From an uncultured Muribaculaceae bacterium (lineage in GTDB: Bacteria; Bacteroidota; Bacteroidia; Bacteroidales; Muribaculaceae): DNA of 40,688 nucleotides. Position 1 is the first letter of the stretch. Every line of letters begins with the position of its first letter. The DNA lies in assembly GCA_934663645.1 (NCBI GenBank), contig CAKUKR010000012.1:1-40688 (forward strand), in the 5' to 3' direction. Position numbers and translations under genes: made by a program. The notes under the pieces were generated by a model, which was not told where the DNA came from, made no database searches, and was given only the letters and a program-made list of their open reading frames with translations. Of this stretch, positions 15,956-26,979 are shown piece by piece.

Positions 15956-16849
15956 TCAATGTTGTACCTGGCCGCCGAGGATGTCAAGCAGCTCGGTGGT
16001 GATGCTCTGCTGGCGCAGCTTGTTGTATTCGAGCTGAAGCTCTTCAAGCAGCTTGCGGGCGTTGTCATTCGCGCTCTGCATTGCCATCACGCGGGCTGCC
16101 TGTTCAGAGGCGCGGTTCTCGAGCGTGATCTCCTGCATTGCCGAAAGCACAAACATCGGCAGTACCTGACGGAAAATGCTGTCAGCGCCCGGCTCGAATA
16201 TGTACATCTTGTTTTCGTCTTTGACAGGCATAGTCGCCTCCTTGGCAATAGCCGCGCTGTCCACGGGGAGCATCTGCTCGTATTTGAGACGCTGACGCGC
16301 CATCGATATGAAGTTGGTGTAAACCGAATACACCACGTCGAAGTCATGGTTGAGGAAGCCCTCTTGGAGCTTCATGGTGAAGGCATTGACAGCAGCGCCG
16401 TCCATTTTGGAGTCGACGCCAACCTCACGCACCACCGATATGTCGCCGTCCTGAAGTTTCGAGACAGCCTTGGCTATCTTGCGTCCGACGGGATAGATGA
16501 CAAACTTGGCGGCGTTGCCGTACTTGTCTCGCATCTCGTTGATGACCGAGAGCGTATGCTTGAACACATTCATATTGTAGGCACCGCAGAGACCGTCGTC
16601 GCTGCCGTATGCCACCAGGCATATTGTCTTGACCTCACGGGTCTCTATGAGCGGGGAGTTGAACGTTTCACCCGACTCCAGAATGTGACCCATGATGGAC
16701 TGTATCTGGTTCTTGTACGGGAGAAGCTGACGCAGCGACTGTTCAAACTTATGAACCTTGGCCGACGAAATCATCTTCATCGCACCCGTAATCTTCTCTG
16801 ACGAGGAAACGGAACCAATCCTGGTTTTAAGTTCTCGTAATGTTGCCAT
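15956..16849 (-). CDS. atpG: ATP synthase F1 subunit gamma
   Basis: A 297-residue central-stalk rotor subunit. The N-terminal helix (LRELKTRIGSVSSSEKITGAMKMIS) and the C-terminal helix (MQSANDNARKLLEELQLEYNKLRQ, ending in ITTELLDILGG) form the coiled coil inside the F1 head; the segment CGAYNMNVFKH is the conserved Rossmann-like core. It is separated from atpA by 98 bases holding a strong hairpin, the largest gap in the operon, and is followed by nuoI. Confidence 0.95.
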   Translation of the reverse strand: MATLRELKTRIGSVSSSEKITGAMKMISSAKVHKFEQSLRQLLPYKNQIQSIMGHILESGETFNSPLIETREVKTICLVAYGSDDGLCGAYNMNVFKHTLSVINEMRDKYGNAAKFVIYPVGRKIAKAVSKLQDGDISVVREVGVDSKMDGAAVNAFTMKLQEGFLNHDFDVVYSVYTNFISMARQRLKYEQMLPVDSAAIAKEATMPVKDENKMYIFEPGADSIFRQVLPMFVLSAMQEITLENRASEQAARVMAMQSANDNARKLLEELQLEYNKLRQQSITTELLDILGGQVQH

Positions 16850-16892
16850 TGAATGTGTTGGTAGATTAAGTTTAAGTTGTTTGGGGTTGTTG

Positions 16893-16924
16893 CCGGCGGG
16901 GTGTCATTGGCGGCACCCCGCCGG
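16893..16924 (-). promoter_or_regulatory. Strong GC-rich hairpin between atpA and atpG
   Basis: Eleven bases at 16893-16903 pair perfectly with 16914-16924 around a 10-base loop. There is no U-run after it on the minus strand (CAACAACCCC follows), so it does not look like a full intrinsic terminator. In the middle of an operon it could be an mRNA processing or stability site, or a partial terminator that tunes the amount of gamma and of the distal nuo genes. Confidence 0.6.
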
Positions 16925-16947
16925 ATATAGGATAGTTAGGTTTGGAA

Positions 16948-18525
16948 TCAGTCTTTGTACTTTGCAGCTACTTCTTCAGCGCACTTGCGGAGCTTCTCCT
17001 CGATTTCGGGGGTCAGCTTGCCGGCACGCAGTTGCTTGAGCACTTCCTCGTCATAGCGTGACTTGACAAGCTGGAGGAACATCTCCTCAAACTCGGGCAC
17101 CTTGTCGAGGGGTACGTTCTCGAGCAGACCGTTAACGCCGCAATATATCACAGCCACCTCGTTCTCGACAGCCCAGGGCTTGTACTGCGGCTGGATGAGG
17201 AGCTTCTGGTTCTTGCGGCCACGGTCGATGACCTTGGCGGTAACGGGGTCGATGTCGCCGCCGAACTTGGTGAACGACTCGAGCTCGCGGAACTGAGCCT
17301 GTGCAATCTTCAGCGTACCTGCGACCTTCTTCATACACTTGATCTGGGCGTTACCGCCGACACGCGATACGGAGATACCCACGTTGATAGCAGGGCGGAT
17401 ACCCTGGTTGAAGAGTGCAGACTCGAGGAAGATCTGACCATCAGTAATCGAAATCACGTTGGTCGGGATATATGCCGACACGTCACCGGCCTGAGTCTCA
17501 ATGATAGGAAGTGCAGTCAGCGAACCGCCGCCCTTGACCATCGGCTTGAGAGCCTCAGGCAGGTCATTCATAGAGGAAGCCACCTCCTGGTTGTCGATAA
17601 TCTTTGCAGCACGCTCCAACAGACGCGAGTGCAGGTAGAAGATGTCACCGGGATAAGCCTCACGGCCGGAAGGACGCTTCAGCACGAGCGATACCTCACG
17701 GTATGCGACAGCCTGCTTAGACAGGTCATCGTAAACGATGAGGGCATCACGGCCAGTATCGCGGAAGAACTCGCCGATTGCTACACCCGCAAACGGCGCG
17801 AGGTAGCGCATCGAAGAGGAGTCGGAAGCGGAAGCGGCAACGACGACTGTATACTCCATTGCTCCGTGCTTCTCGAGCGTATGCACGAGAGCGGCAATAG
17901 AGGAGGCTTTCTGTCCGATAGCCACATAAATACAGTAGACAGGCTTGCCGTCGAGGTAGTTCTGACGCTGGTTGATGATAGTATCAACGGCGATAGCAGT
18001 CTTGCCGATCTGGCGGTCGCCGATGATAAGCTCGCGCTGGCCGCGGCCAATAGGGATCATCGAGTCAACGGCCTTAAGACCGGTCTGCAGCGGCTGGGTC
18101 ACAGGCTGGCGGAAGATGACACCCGGAGCCTTGCGTTCCAACGGCAGGTTGATGCGGTCGCCAGAAATCGGCCCTTTGCCGTCCACGGGCTCGCCGAGGA
18201 TGTTGATGACACGACCCAACAGACCCTCGCCTACGGGGATAGATGCGATTTCACCCGTGCGACGCACCGACATATTCTCGGTGACAGAGTTAACGTTGTT
18301 GAGCAACACTACACCAACATTGCTTTCTTCCAGGTTGAGAGCGACGCCCTTGACACCATTCTCAAACTCTACAAGCTCATTTGCCCGGACATTGTCGAGG
18401 CCGTAAACGTGAGCCACACCGTCGCCGACATCGAGGACAGTACCGACTTCGTCGAACTTTGCCTTGGAGCTGACGCTTTCGAGCTCTTGTTTCAGTATAT
18501 CAGATATTTCGCTTGGGTTAAGCAT
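16948..18525 (-). CDS. atpA: ATP synthase F1 subunit alpha
   Basis: A 525-residue non-catalytic nucleotide-binding subunit of the F1 hexamer. The P-loop GDRQIGKT is at 169-176. The segment [20 protein letters not shown], followed by [10 protein letters not shown], is the classic alpha/beta family signature, and the arginine finger lies in the conserved [11 protein letters not shown] stretch. Its start is one base after the atpH stop, so coupling is likely. Length matches bacterial alpha. Confidence 0.97.
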   Translation of the reverse strand: MLNPSEISDILKQELESVSSKAKFDEVGTVLDVGDGVAHVYGLDNVRANELVEFENGVKGVALNLEESNVGVVLLNNVNSVTENMSVRRTGEIASIPVGEGLLGRVINILGEPVDGKGPISGDRINLPLERKAPGVIFRQPVTQPLQTGLKAVDSMIPIGRGQRELIIGDRQIGKTAIAVDTIINQRQNYLDGKPVYCIYVAIGQKASSIAALVHTLEKHGAMEYTVVVAASASDSSSMRYLAPFAGVAIGEFFRDTGRDALIVYDDLSKQAVAYREVSLVLKRPSGREAYPGDIFYLHSRLLERAAKIIDNQEVASSMNDLPEALKPMVKGGGSLTALPIIETQAGDVSAYIPTNVISITDGQIFLESALFNQGIRPAINVGISVSRVGGNAQIKCMKKVAGTLKIAQAQFRELESFTKFGGDIDPVTAKVIDRGRKNQKLLIQPQYKPWAVENEVAVIYCGVNGLLENVPLDKVPEFEEMFLQLVKSRYDEEVLKQLRAGKLTPEIEEKLRKCAEEVAAKYKD

Positions 18526-18526
18526 C

Positions 18527-19069
18527 TTAGTTGCTGGATATTAAGGTATGACGTAATTGTTCGATTTCATTGCTAATGGAGGCATCGAGGCGGTTGTTGT
18601 CAACATCGATGACAAAGCCGCCGATGATGTCAGCATCCACCCTGTGACGTATCTCCAGTTCGCGGCCGGGATAGGCCTTGCGCACCAGTGAATCAATTCG
18701 GTTACGCGCCTCCTCGCCGAGCTGCGAGGCAGTGACGATATCGACGCTTGAAATTTTGTTGACGCGGCGATAAATCTTGCGGAACTCGAGAGCCATCTGG
18801 AAAGCGAACTCCTCCCGGTTGTGATTGAGAATAAGGTCAATGAACGACTTGTAGACCTCATCAGCCCCGTCGGCAGCGGCGATGAGCAAACGGCGCTTGT
18901 CATCGCGGCCGACAAATGGATTAGCCAAGACCTTGCTAAGGCTCGGGTTACTCTCAAAGGAGGCTATGACAGACTTCATCACGTCATAAACCTGCTTAGT
19001 CTTCTTAGTGTCCTCGGCATGCTTGAACAATGCCATGGCATATCTCTGTGGGATAAGACCGTCGTACAT
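18527..19069 (-). CDS. atpH: ATP synthase F1 subunit delta
   Basis: A 180-residue peripheral-stalk subunit that ties subunit b to the top of F1. It shows the family's N-terminal helical domain ([16 protein letters not shown]) and the C-terminal segment [21 protein letters not shown] typical of OSCP/delta. It lies 4 bases after atpF and one base before atpA. Confidence 0.94.
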   Translation of the reverse strand: MYDGLIPQRYAMALFKHAEDTKKTKQVYDVMKSVIASFESNPSLSKVLANPFVGRDDKRRLLIAAADGADEVYKSFIDLILNHNREEFAFQMALEFRKIYRRVNKISSVDIVTASQLGEEARNRIDSLVRKAYPGRELEIRHRVDADIIGGFVIDVDNNRLDASISNEIEQLRHTLISSN

Positions 19070-19073
19070 GAGG

Positions 19074-19568
19074 TTAGTTATTCTCGATTTCGTCTAACAA
19101 TTTATTGACAAGCTCGCTCTGTGCCTCGTCAGACTTCATCTGGCGGCGCACCATCTTTTCAGCAATTTCAATAGCGAACTTGCTCACTTCGTTCTTGAAC
19201 TGCAGTTCGGCTTCTTTGCGTGACTGGTCGATTGCCACCTTGGCGGCATCCATGACCTTCTGGGCTTCCTGCGAAGCCTCGTTGCGGGCGTCCTCGATGA
19301 TTTGCGTCTTCATCTTGGCTGCCTCACGCAAGATTTCCGCCTGCTGTTTCTGTGCCTCGCTGATATACTTCTCAGCTTCAGCACGCGCATTGTCAAGCTG
19401 CTCCTTTGCCTCGCGGGCATATTCGACACCCTTGTCTATGGTGTCGGCGCGTGATTCCATTTGACTGATAATCACAGGCCAACCCCATTTCAAAAGGATA
19501 ACGAACAGCACTACGAATGCAACGAACATCCATATTACCAATCCGCTGTCAGGCGTGAACAATTCCAT
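19074..19568 (-). CDS. atpF: ATP synthase Fo subunit b
   Basis: A 164-residue peripheral-stalk subunit: a single N-terminal membrane helix (LVIWMFVAFVVLFVILLKWG) followed by a long charged coiled coil rich in Ala, Glu, Lys and Gln that reaches up to delta. A short b with one membrane pass is normal. Twenty-one bases after atpE. Confidence 0.95.
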   Translation of the reverse strand: MELFTPDSGLVIWMFVAFVVLFVILLKWGWPVIISQMESRADTIDKGVEYAREAKEQLDNARAEAEKYISEAQKQQAEILREAAKMKTQIIEDARNEASQEAQKVMDAAKVAIDQSRKEAELQFKNEVSKFAIEIAEKMVRRQMKSDEAQSELVNKLLDEIENN

Positions 19569-19589
19569 TAATCCTGATGGTTTATGAGA

Positions 19590-19859
<270 letters not shown>

Positions 19860-19885
19860 TTATTGATATTTTTCCTTGTGTTGGG

Positions 19886-21154
19886 TTATGCCTTTGCTAT
19901 TGCGGCTTCCTGTGCTTCATGTTCATGCTCATGCGGGTTCTCGTGTGACATGCCGATGAACATGGTAGAAAGCATCGTGAATACATACGCCTGAATGAAG
20001 CTGACAAGGACGTCGAGCAACAGCATGAAGACTGTGAAGAGTATCGACACCACGAGCGAACCGCCGGTAGCGGCAGCTCCGAATGCGGTGAAGATGAATA
20101 TCAGCGACACCAGTGTGATGACGATGATATGGCCGCCCATCATGTTGGCGAAAAGACGCACACAGAGCGCAGCGGGCTTGGTGAACACGCCAAACACCTC
20201 GATGAGCTGCATGATAGGAATAGGGAACTTGAGGAACATCGGCACATCGGGCCAGAAGATTTCCTTCCAGTAGTGCTTGCTGCCTCGGATATTGGTGACA
20301 ATGAACGTGAGCAACGCCAGCACGAGTGTAACGGCTATGTTGCCGGTCAGGTTGGCACCGCCGGGGAAGATGACTATCAGTCCCAGAAGGTTCATGGTCA
20401 GTATGAAGAAGAAGCATGTGAGGAGGAACGGGCCGAACCTCTTGGCCTTGCTGCCGAGCGTGCTTTTGATGACGCCGGTATAGACGAAATCAATGAGCAT
20501 CTCCATGAAGCCCATACCCTTGCGGGGAGCCTTGAAGCCCTTGCGGCGATAATAGCGTGCAACTGAAATCACCCATATCGACACGAAAATCACGGTCAGT
20601 ATGAGGGCAAGGACATTCTTGGTAATGGAGATGTCGAAAGGTTTTGACTCGCGGTAATACTGTCCGTCGAAAAAGACATATCCGTCCACGACAGCGTGCT
20701 CGCCCTCGCCGGCATCGCCGATTTCTGCAGCCTTGGCCTCAACGTCCGACTGCTCTGCGGCATCGAGGGGGAAGCACTGGACTACCTTGTTCTTGTTGCT
20801 GCTGGCATGGGCGATGACGAAATTGTATGTCTTGCCGTCGCGTTCCTCGGAGTACATCACCGGCACAACTTCCTCTTTCTCCTTGCCGTCCTCACCAGCA
20901 ACTGATTTCAGTTCGGTGAGGCGTGACGAAGAGAAGCAGAACCAGTTGCCGTCCTCGGTCCTGACAATTACGGGAAGTGGTATCCTGCTGGTATGGCTGA
21001 AAGGCACTTCCCAGCCGTAGCCATCGCCGAGGTGGTGGAAAATGATCTCCTTGACGTTGACCTGGCCCCCCTCGCTGCCGCCGCTGGCGTATGCCGGGCA
21101 TGACACGAGGAATGCGAGCATCAGGGAGAACAATATGGTTATTTTTCTTGACAT
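19886..21154 (-). CDS. atpB: ATP synthase Fo subunit a with signal peptide and periplasmic extension
   Basis: A 422-residue subunit a, which forms the proton half-channels. The essential arginine is in TKPAALCVRLFANMMGGHII (about residue 333). Unlike E. coli AtpB (271 residues) it begins with a cleavable-type signal sequence (ITILFSLMLAFLVSCPAYAS) and has an extra domain of about 150 residues before the first channel helix; this extension is common in Bacteroidetes, function unknown. The C-terminus is rich in His and Glu (SHENPHEHEHEAQEA). It starts 11 bases after atpC; no atpI or other small gene lies between. Confidence 0.95.
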   Translation of the reverse strand: MSRKITILFSLMLAFLVSCPAYASGGSEGGQVNVKEIIFHHLGDGYGWEVPFSHTSRIPLPVIVRTEDGNWFCFSSSRLTELKSVAGEDGKEKEEVVPVMYSEERDGKTYNFVIAHASSNKNKVVQCFPLDAAEQSDVEAKAAEIGDAGEGEHAVVDGYVFFDGQYYRESKPFDISITKNVLALILTVIFVSIWVISVARYYRRKGFKAPRKGMGFMEMLIDFVYTGVIKSTLGSKAKRFGPFLLTCFFFILTMNLLGLIVIFPGGANLTGNIAVTLVLALLTFIVTNIRGSKHYWKEIFWPDVPMFLKFPIPIMQLIEVFGVFTKPAALCVRLFANMMGGHIIVITLVSLIFIFTAFGAAATGGSLVVSILFTVFMLLLDVLVSFIQAYVFTMLSTMFIGMSHENPHEHEHEAQEAAIAKA

Positions 21155-21165
21155 CGTTTATGCTG

Positions 21166-21402
21166 TTAGAATATGCAGACGGAGATGATGTTATTGTCAA
21201 CATCAGCCAGTCCCCCGGCAATCGCGTAGGTGTGTTCGTCGCCCTGCGGGGTGCGGTAGGCGACTTTGCCCTTCACGAGCACGGAAATGAGCGAGGCGTG
21301 GTTGTTTAGCACGGTGAACGAGCCGAGTTCCCCGGGAAGGGTAACGGCCTCCACCTCGCCGTGGAAGACTACCTCATGTGATGAAATGATCTCGAGTGTC
21401 AT
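21166..21402 (-). CDS. atpC: ATP synthase F1 subunit epsilon, short form
   Basis: A 78-residue epsilon consisting only of the N-terminal beta-sandwich (LEIISSHEVVFHGEVEAVTL, then PGELGSFTVLNNHASLISVL). The C-terminal helical hairpin that inhibits ATP hydrolysis in E. coli (138 residues) is absent. The stop codon is real and the next gene begins 11 bases later, so this is not a frameshift artefact. Short epsilons are known in Bacteroidetes. Twenty-three bases after atpD. Confidence 0.93.
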   Translation of the reverse strand: MTLEIISSHEVVFHGEVEAVTLPGELGSFTVLNNHASLISVLVKGKVAYRTPQGDEHTYAIAGGLADVDNNIISVCIF

Positions 21403-21425
21403 GGTCAGGACAATTGAAATGAAAA

Positions 21426-22958
<1,533 letters not shown>

Positions 22959-22976
22959 TTATTTACTTATGTGTGT

Positions 22977-24053
22977 TTAGAAGTGCCAGCCGAGAGCCAC
23001 GAGGACTGCCATCACCACGAGGTTGACAAGCGAGATGGGCATGAGGTACTTCCATTCGAATGAAAGCATCTGGTCGATACGGATACGCGGGAAAGTCCAC
23101 TTGAACCAGATGATGATGTACGAGATGAAGAACGCCTTGGCGAGGAACCATACGATGCCAGGTATGTAGTCCATGGCATTGTTGAACGCCTCAAGGCCGG
23201 GGATGTGCAGAGGCATCCAGCCGCCGAGGAACATCAGCGTGGCTATGCCGGAGACGATGAACAGGTTCAGGTATTCAGCCAGGTAGAAGAAACCGAAGTG
23301 GATACCGGAATACTCTGTGTGATAACCGGCGGTAAGCTCGTGCTCTGCCTCGGGAAGGTCAAACGGGCCGCGGTTGGTCTCGGCAGTAGCGGCAATCAGG
23401 TAAACGATAAACGCTATGACTGCGGGGATGTGGCCACGGAATATGAACCAGGCTTTCTCCTGTCCGTCAACAAGTTCGGTAATGTTCATTGTGCCGGCAA
23501 AAACGATGATAGAGAGCAGCGCAAGACCCATGGATAGCTCGTAGCTGACCATCTGCGCACCGCTTCGCATCGCGCCTATGAGCGAATACTTGTTGTTGGA
23601 AGACCATCCGGCCAGCAGTATACCGAGGATGCCGACCGACGAAACGGCAGACACGAAGAATATACCGATGTTATAGTCGATGATCTGCAAGCCCTTGCTC
23701 CAGGGGAGACACGCCAGCATCACTACTGAGGAGGTGATGATGATGTACGGAGCGAGCTTGAAGAGGAATTTATCTGTTCCCTTGAGGGGGATAAGCTCCT
23801 TTATGAGGATTTTAAACATGTCGGCAAACACCTGACATACACCCCACTTGCCTACACGCATCGGGCCGAGGCGGCACTGGAACCATGCGCAGAGCTTGCG
23901 CTCGTAGAGGATATAGAAGAGCGCGAGAAGTGCGTAAACCAAAAGGACAAGCACTCCTATCACGACACACTCTATGACGGTAGCGGCCCAGCCGGGCAGG
24001 AAACCCGTCAATAGATCATTGAACCAAGAGGTGACTACACCAAAATCAAACAT
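22977..24053 (-). CDS. nuoH: NADH-quinone oxidoreductase subunit H
   Basis: A 358-residue, eight-helix subunit that joins the peripheral and membrane arms and forms much of the quinone tunnel. Signatures: CRLGPMRVGKWGVCQVFADM, the acidic loop AATAETNRGPFDLPEAEHEL, and TEYSGIHFGFFYLAEY. Length is slightly above the E. coli protein (325). It follows nuoCD after 37 bases and is followed by atpD, not by nuoI as in ordinary nuo operons. Confidence 0.96.
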   Translation of the reverse strand: MFDFGVVTSWFNDLLTGFLPGWAATVIECVVIGVLVLLVYALLALFYILYERKLCAWFQCRLGPMRVGKWGVCQVFADMFKILIKELIPLKGTDKFLFKLAPYIIITSSVVMLACLPWSKGLQIIDYNIGIFFVSAVSSVGILGILLAGWSSNNKYSLIGAMRSGAQMVSYELSMGLALLSIIVFAGTMNITELVDGQEKAWFIFRGHIPAVIAFIVYLIAATAETNRGPFDLPEAEHELTAGYHTEYSGIHFGFFYLAEYLNLFIVSGIATLMFLGGWMPLHIPGLEAFNNAMDYIPGIVWFLAKAFFISYIIIWFKWTFPRIRIDQMLSFEWKYLMPISLVNLVVMAVLVALGWHF

Positions 24054-24090
24054 GGGTTATATGAGTCTTATAAGGTGATGTAAATGGGGA

Positions 24091-25722
24091 TTATCTGTCG
24101 ATGTCGGGGATAACGAAGTCGAGTATCGCCTCAATGGTGATGAGGTCGGCTATCATGTGTCCGCGTGTGCAGAGGTCTACGACACCTGTCAGGTTGAAGC
24201 ACGGGCTCTGGAAGTGAACGCGGTACGGAGTCTTGGCGCCGTCGGACTCGATGTACACGCCGAATGTGCCACGGCTTGCCTCCACCTGCTGATACCAGTG
24301 ACCCACAGGCAGCTTGATGAGTTTGGGCACCTGTGCGCGTACTGGGCCCTCGGGGATGTTGTCCACGAGCTGCTCGAGTATCTGGCAAGACTGCTCTATC
24401 TCGCGCATACGCACCATATAGCGGGCGAATGAGTCGCAGCCGTCCTCGAGGACTTCGTCAAACTTGACCTTGCCGTAAGCGGCATACGGATGCTTGAGGC
24501 GGCAGTCGCAGCTGAAGCCGGAACCGCGTCCTGAAGGACCGGTAATGGCATAGTTGATTGCATTCTCGCGTGACAGGATACCCACGCCCTTCATGCGGTT
24601 CTGGGCGATGATATTGCCGGTGAACAGTCTGTGGTATTCTTTCAGACGCTCTGGCATGATAGCCAGCAGAGCCTTCACATCCTTGACGAAATCAGGGTGA
24701 ACGTCAGCCATAACGCCGCCGATGACATTGTAGTTCATCGACATGCGTGCGCCGCAAGTCTTGTCGAAGATGTCGAGCACCTGCTCGCGCTCGCGGAAAC
24801 CGTAGAAGAACGCTGTGGTCGCTCCGAGGTCCATGCTGGCGCAGCCGAATGAGAGCAGGTGGGAGGATATGCGCATCAGCTCGTCCATCATCGTGCGGAT
24901 GACCACTGCACGTTCAGGCACCTCAATTCCCAAAGCCTTCTCGATGCATAGGCATAGGCAATGGCGGTTCATGTGGGCTGCCATATAGTCCATGCGGTCA
25001 GTGAAGTGGAGCATCTGCGGATAGCCGAGCCCCTCGCAGAGCTTCTCGATGCCACGGTGGATGTAGCCGGAGACGATGTCCACCTTCCTGATGATTTCGC
25101 CATCGAGCGAGCAGCGGAAACGCATCACGCCGTGAGTGGAGGGGTGCTGCGGGCCGACGTTGATGACATACTCGTCAGGGCCGAACACCTTGCGTTCCTC
25201 GCGGACTACAGAGCCGTCTGGCTGCTCTATGTATGCGCAAGTGTCGTCCTCGTTCTCCTCGTCGTTGAGGCGGATGGGGTTGAGTTCGGGATTTGCGTCA
25301 TAGTCCTTGCGGAGGGGGTAGCCGACCCAGTCGTTGCGCAGGAAGAAGCGGCGCATGTCCGGGTGGTTGATGAATTTTATGCCGTAGAAGTCATACACCT
25401 CGCGTTCCTGGAAGTTGGCGACAGCCCAGATGTCAGAGACGGAGTGGACCATCGGGTCCTCGCGATCGGCGGCAAGCACCTTGACAGTGAGCATCTGCCA
25501 GTCGCGAGTGGTGGAAGTGAGGTAGTAAACGACACCGAAAGCGTCCTTCCAGTCCATGCCGACAACGGCGGAGAGGAGGTCAAACTTCAGCTCCTTGTCA
25601 TCGCGCAGGGCGAGGGCGAGGGTGTGCCATGATTTATCGGGGACAGTCACCTCGAGCACCTCGCCGTCGGCGAAAGTGGCATCGGGGCAGATTTTACCGA
25701 TTATGGATTGTATATCGCTCAT
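24091..25722 (-). CDS. nuoCD: NADH-quinone oxidoreductase subunits C and D, fused
   Basis: A 543-residue fusion. The NuoC part (about 1-145) ends with the signature EREVYDFYGIKF followed by HPDMRRFFLRNDWVGYPLRKD. After a linker of about 40 acidic residues the NuoD part (about 185-543) begins with EYVINVGPQHPSTHG and ends with the family's FVIPDIDR. NuoD bears the quinone-binding His/Tyr site related to NiFe-hydrogenases. C-D fusion is frequent in Bacteroidetes and in E. coli. No NuoE, F or G gene follows anywhere in the operon. Confidence 0.96.
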   Translation of the reverse strand: MSDIQSIIGKICPDATFADGEVLEVTVPDKSWHTLALALRDDKELKFDLLSAVVGMDWKDAFGVVYYLTSTTRDWQMLTVKVLAADREDPMVHSVSDIWAVANFQEREVYDFYGIKFINHPDMRRFFLRNDWVGYPLRKDYDANPELNPIRLNDEENEDDTCAYIEQPDGSVVREERKVFGPDEYVINVGPQHPSTHGVMRFRCSLDGEIIRKVDIVSGYIHRGIEKLCEGLGYPQMLHFTDRMDYMAAHMNRHCLCLCIEKALGIEVPERAVVIRTMMDELMRISSHLLSFGCASMDLGATTAFFYGFREREQVLDIFDKTCGARMSMNYNVIGGVMADVHPDFVKDVKALLAIMPERLKEYHRLFTGNIIAQNRMKGVGILSRENAINYAITGPSGRGSGFSCDCRLKHPYAAYGKVKFDEVLEDGCDSFARYMVRMREIEQSCQILEQLVDNIPEGPVRAQVPKLIKLPVGHWYQQVEASRGTFGVYIESDGAKTPYRVHFQSPCFNLTGVVDLCTRGHMIADLITIEAILDFVIPDIDR

Positions 25723-25767
25723 GATGTGTGATAGATGACGTGGTTGATAAATCCTTGTAATATAGGG

Positions 25768-26385
25768 TTAGATTTGGTCTCTCTCCTCGGGATGTTCGCG
25801 GAAAAAGTCCTCGATTTTTTCCTTGCGGTTTGCCCCGCCGAAGAATTTCTGCACCTTGATTTTGCGCTGGAGCTGCATCAGGCCGTAGAACATAGCCTCG
25901 GGACGCGGAGGACAGCCGGGCATATATACATCGACTGGGAGGATTTTGTCCACGCCGTCGAGCACAGCGTATGAGCCTTTGAACGGGCCTCCGGAAACGG
26001 CGCAGCTGCCGGCAGCGATAACATATTTGGGCTCGGCGAGCTGCTCATAGAGACGGCGCAATACCGGGGCCATGCGCTTCACGATAGTGCCCTGAACCAT
26101 GATGAAGTCAGCCTGACGCGGGGAGTTGCGGGCAACCTCGAAACCGAAGCGGGCCATGTCGTAACGGGCCGCGCCGAGGCACATGAACTCAATGGCGCAG
26201 CAGCTCGTGCCGAAGCAGAAGGGCCACAACGAGTTTGCCCGCCCCCAGTTGATAAGACGGTCAAATGTACCTACCACTACGTTGGCACCGGTGGCGTTCA
26301 GTTCCTCTACGAGCTTCGTGATGTACTCGTTGTCTTTGAAGTCCTCAAAGGGGATGCTTTTAATCTTGGGATTTTTCATGACCAT
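25768..26385 (-). CDS. nuoB: NADH-quinone oxidoreductase subunit B (cluster N2)
   Basis: A 205-residue subunit carrying the terminal 4Fe-4S cluster N2 that reduces quinone. Its ligands are visible: the tandem cysteines in [12 protein letters not shown], the cysteine in [12 protein letters not shown], and the one in [11 protein letters not shown]. It overlaps the end of nuoA by 10 bases if the first ATG (26385) is used, or by 4 if the ATG at 26379 is used. The C-terminus is charged ([21 protein letters not shown]). Confidence 0.95.
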   Translation of the reverse strand: MVMKNPKIKSIPFEDFKDNEYITKLVEELNATGANVVVGTFDRLINWGRANSLWPFCFGTSCCAIEFMCLGAARYDMARFGFEVARNSPRQADFIMVQGTIVKRMAPVLRRLYEQLAEPKYVIAAGSCAVSGGPFKGSYAVLDGVDKILPVDVYMPGCPPRPEAMFYGLMQLQRKIKVQKFFGGANRKEKIEDFFREHPEERDQI

Positions 26386-26747
26386 TTAAGCGCTCCTTTG
26401 CGCCATGCGTATGCTAAACCTAAAACGAGAATGAAAAGGAAGACCCCGATGCACAACAGCCCCTGCATGCCCAGATTGCGTGTCACCACTGCCCAGGGAT
26501 AGAGGAAAACTGTCTCGACATCGAAAATGAGGAAGAGGATAGCGAAAATATAATATCCGGCCTTGAACTGAATCATGCTCTTGCCGCGTGTGGGGATACC
26601 GCACTCGTAAGGCTCGGACTTTTTCACTGAGAACGACCTCGGGGAAATCAGTTTGGCAATCAAAAGCGCGGCAAACACCAGAAAGATGCCCGTGATGGCA
26701 GCTGTAATGGCGAGCGCTCCGTTGCTTATTTCCAACAGTAGATTCAT
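26376..26747 (-). CDS. nuoA: NADH-quinone oxidoreductase subunit A
   Basis: A 123-residue, three-helix membrane subunit. Conserved features are [14 protein letters not shown] in the first loop and [20 protein letters not shown] in helix 2. First gene of the 17-kb operon; the promoter lies about 75 bases upstream and nuoB overlaps its 3' end. Confidence 0.95.
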   Translation of the reverse strand: MNLLLEISNGALAITAAITGIFLVFAALLIAKLISPRSFSVKKSEPYECGIPTRGKSMIQFKAGYYIFAILFLIFDVETVFLYPWAVVTRNLGMQGLLCIGVFLFILVLGLAYAWRKGALKWS

Positions 26748-26819
26748 ATAATCGTTTATATATTAGTTAGTTACAAAACCCACATCATCGTCTGACGCGA
26801 ATTTCCAGTTTTTATGCGT

Positions 26820-26851
26820 GCAAAGTTACCTAATTTTTGCAAATTCACAAA
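26820..26851 (-). promoter_or_regulatory. Promoter of the nuo-atp operon
   Basis: On the minus strand TTTG at 26851-26848 and TAACTTTGC at 26828-26820 are 19 bases apart, a full Bacteroidetes-type promoter. Transcription should begin near 26813, leaving a leader of about 65 bases before nuoA. No other equally good promoter was seen before nuoN, although internal promoters cannot be excluded. Confidence 0.75.
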
Positions 26852-26874
26852 GCCCAACCGCGTATATAATTGCT

Positions 26875-26917
26875 AAAAAACTTCCCCGCCTCGTCAGATG
26901 ACAACGAAACGGGGAAG
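26875..26917 (-). terminator. Intrinsic terminator after the TonB receptor/lipoprotein genes
   Basis: On the minus strand 26917-26904 pairs with 26894-26881 over 14 bases (two G-U) around a 9-base loop, followed by six T. It separates the lipoprotein gene (stop at 26980) from the nuoA promoter. Confidence 0.88.
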
Positions 26918-26929
26918 CCCGAGAAGCCC

Positions 26930-26951
26930 GATTGCAATATTAATTGCAATC
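26930..26951 (-). other. Perfect 9-bp hairpin ahead of the terminator
   Basis: GATTGCAAT (26930-26938) pairs with ATTGCAATC (26943-26951) around a 4-base loop. It is AT-rich and lies between the lipoprotein stop and the terminator, perhaps a 3' end stabilising element or a binding site. Confidence 0.4.
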
Positions 26952-26979
26952 TCACACGGGAAATGCAGACAATTCCCCT

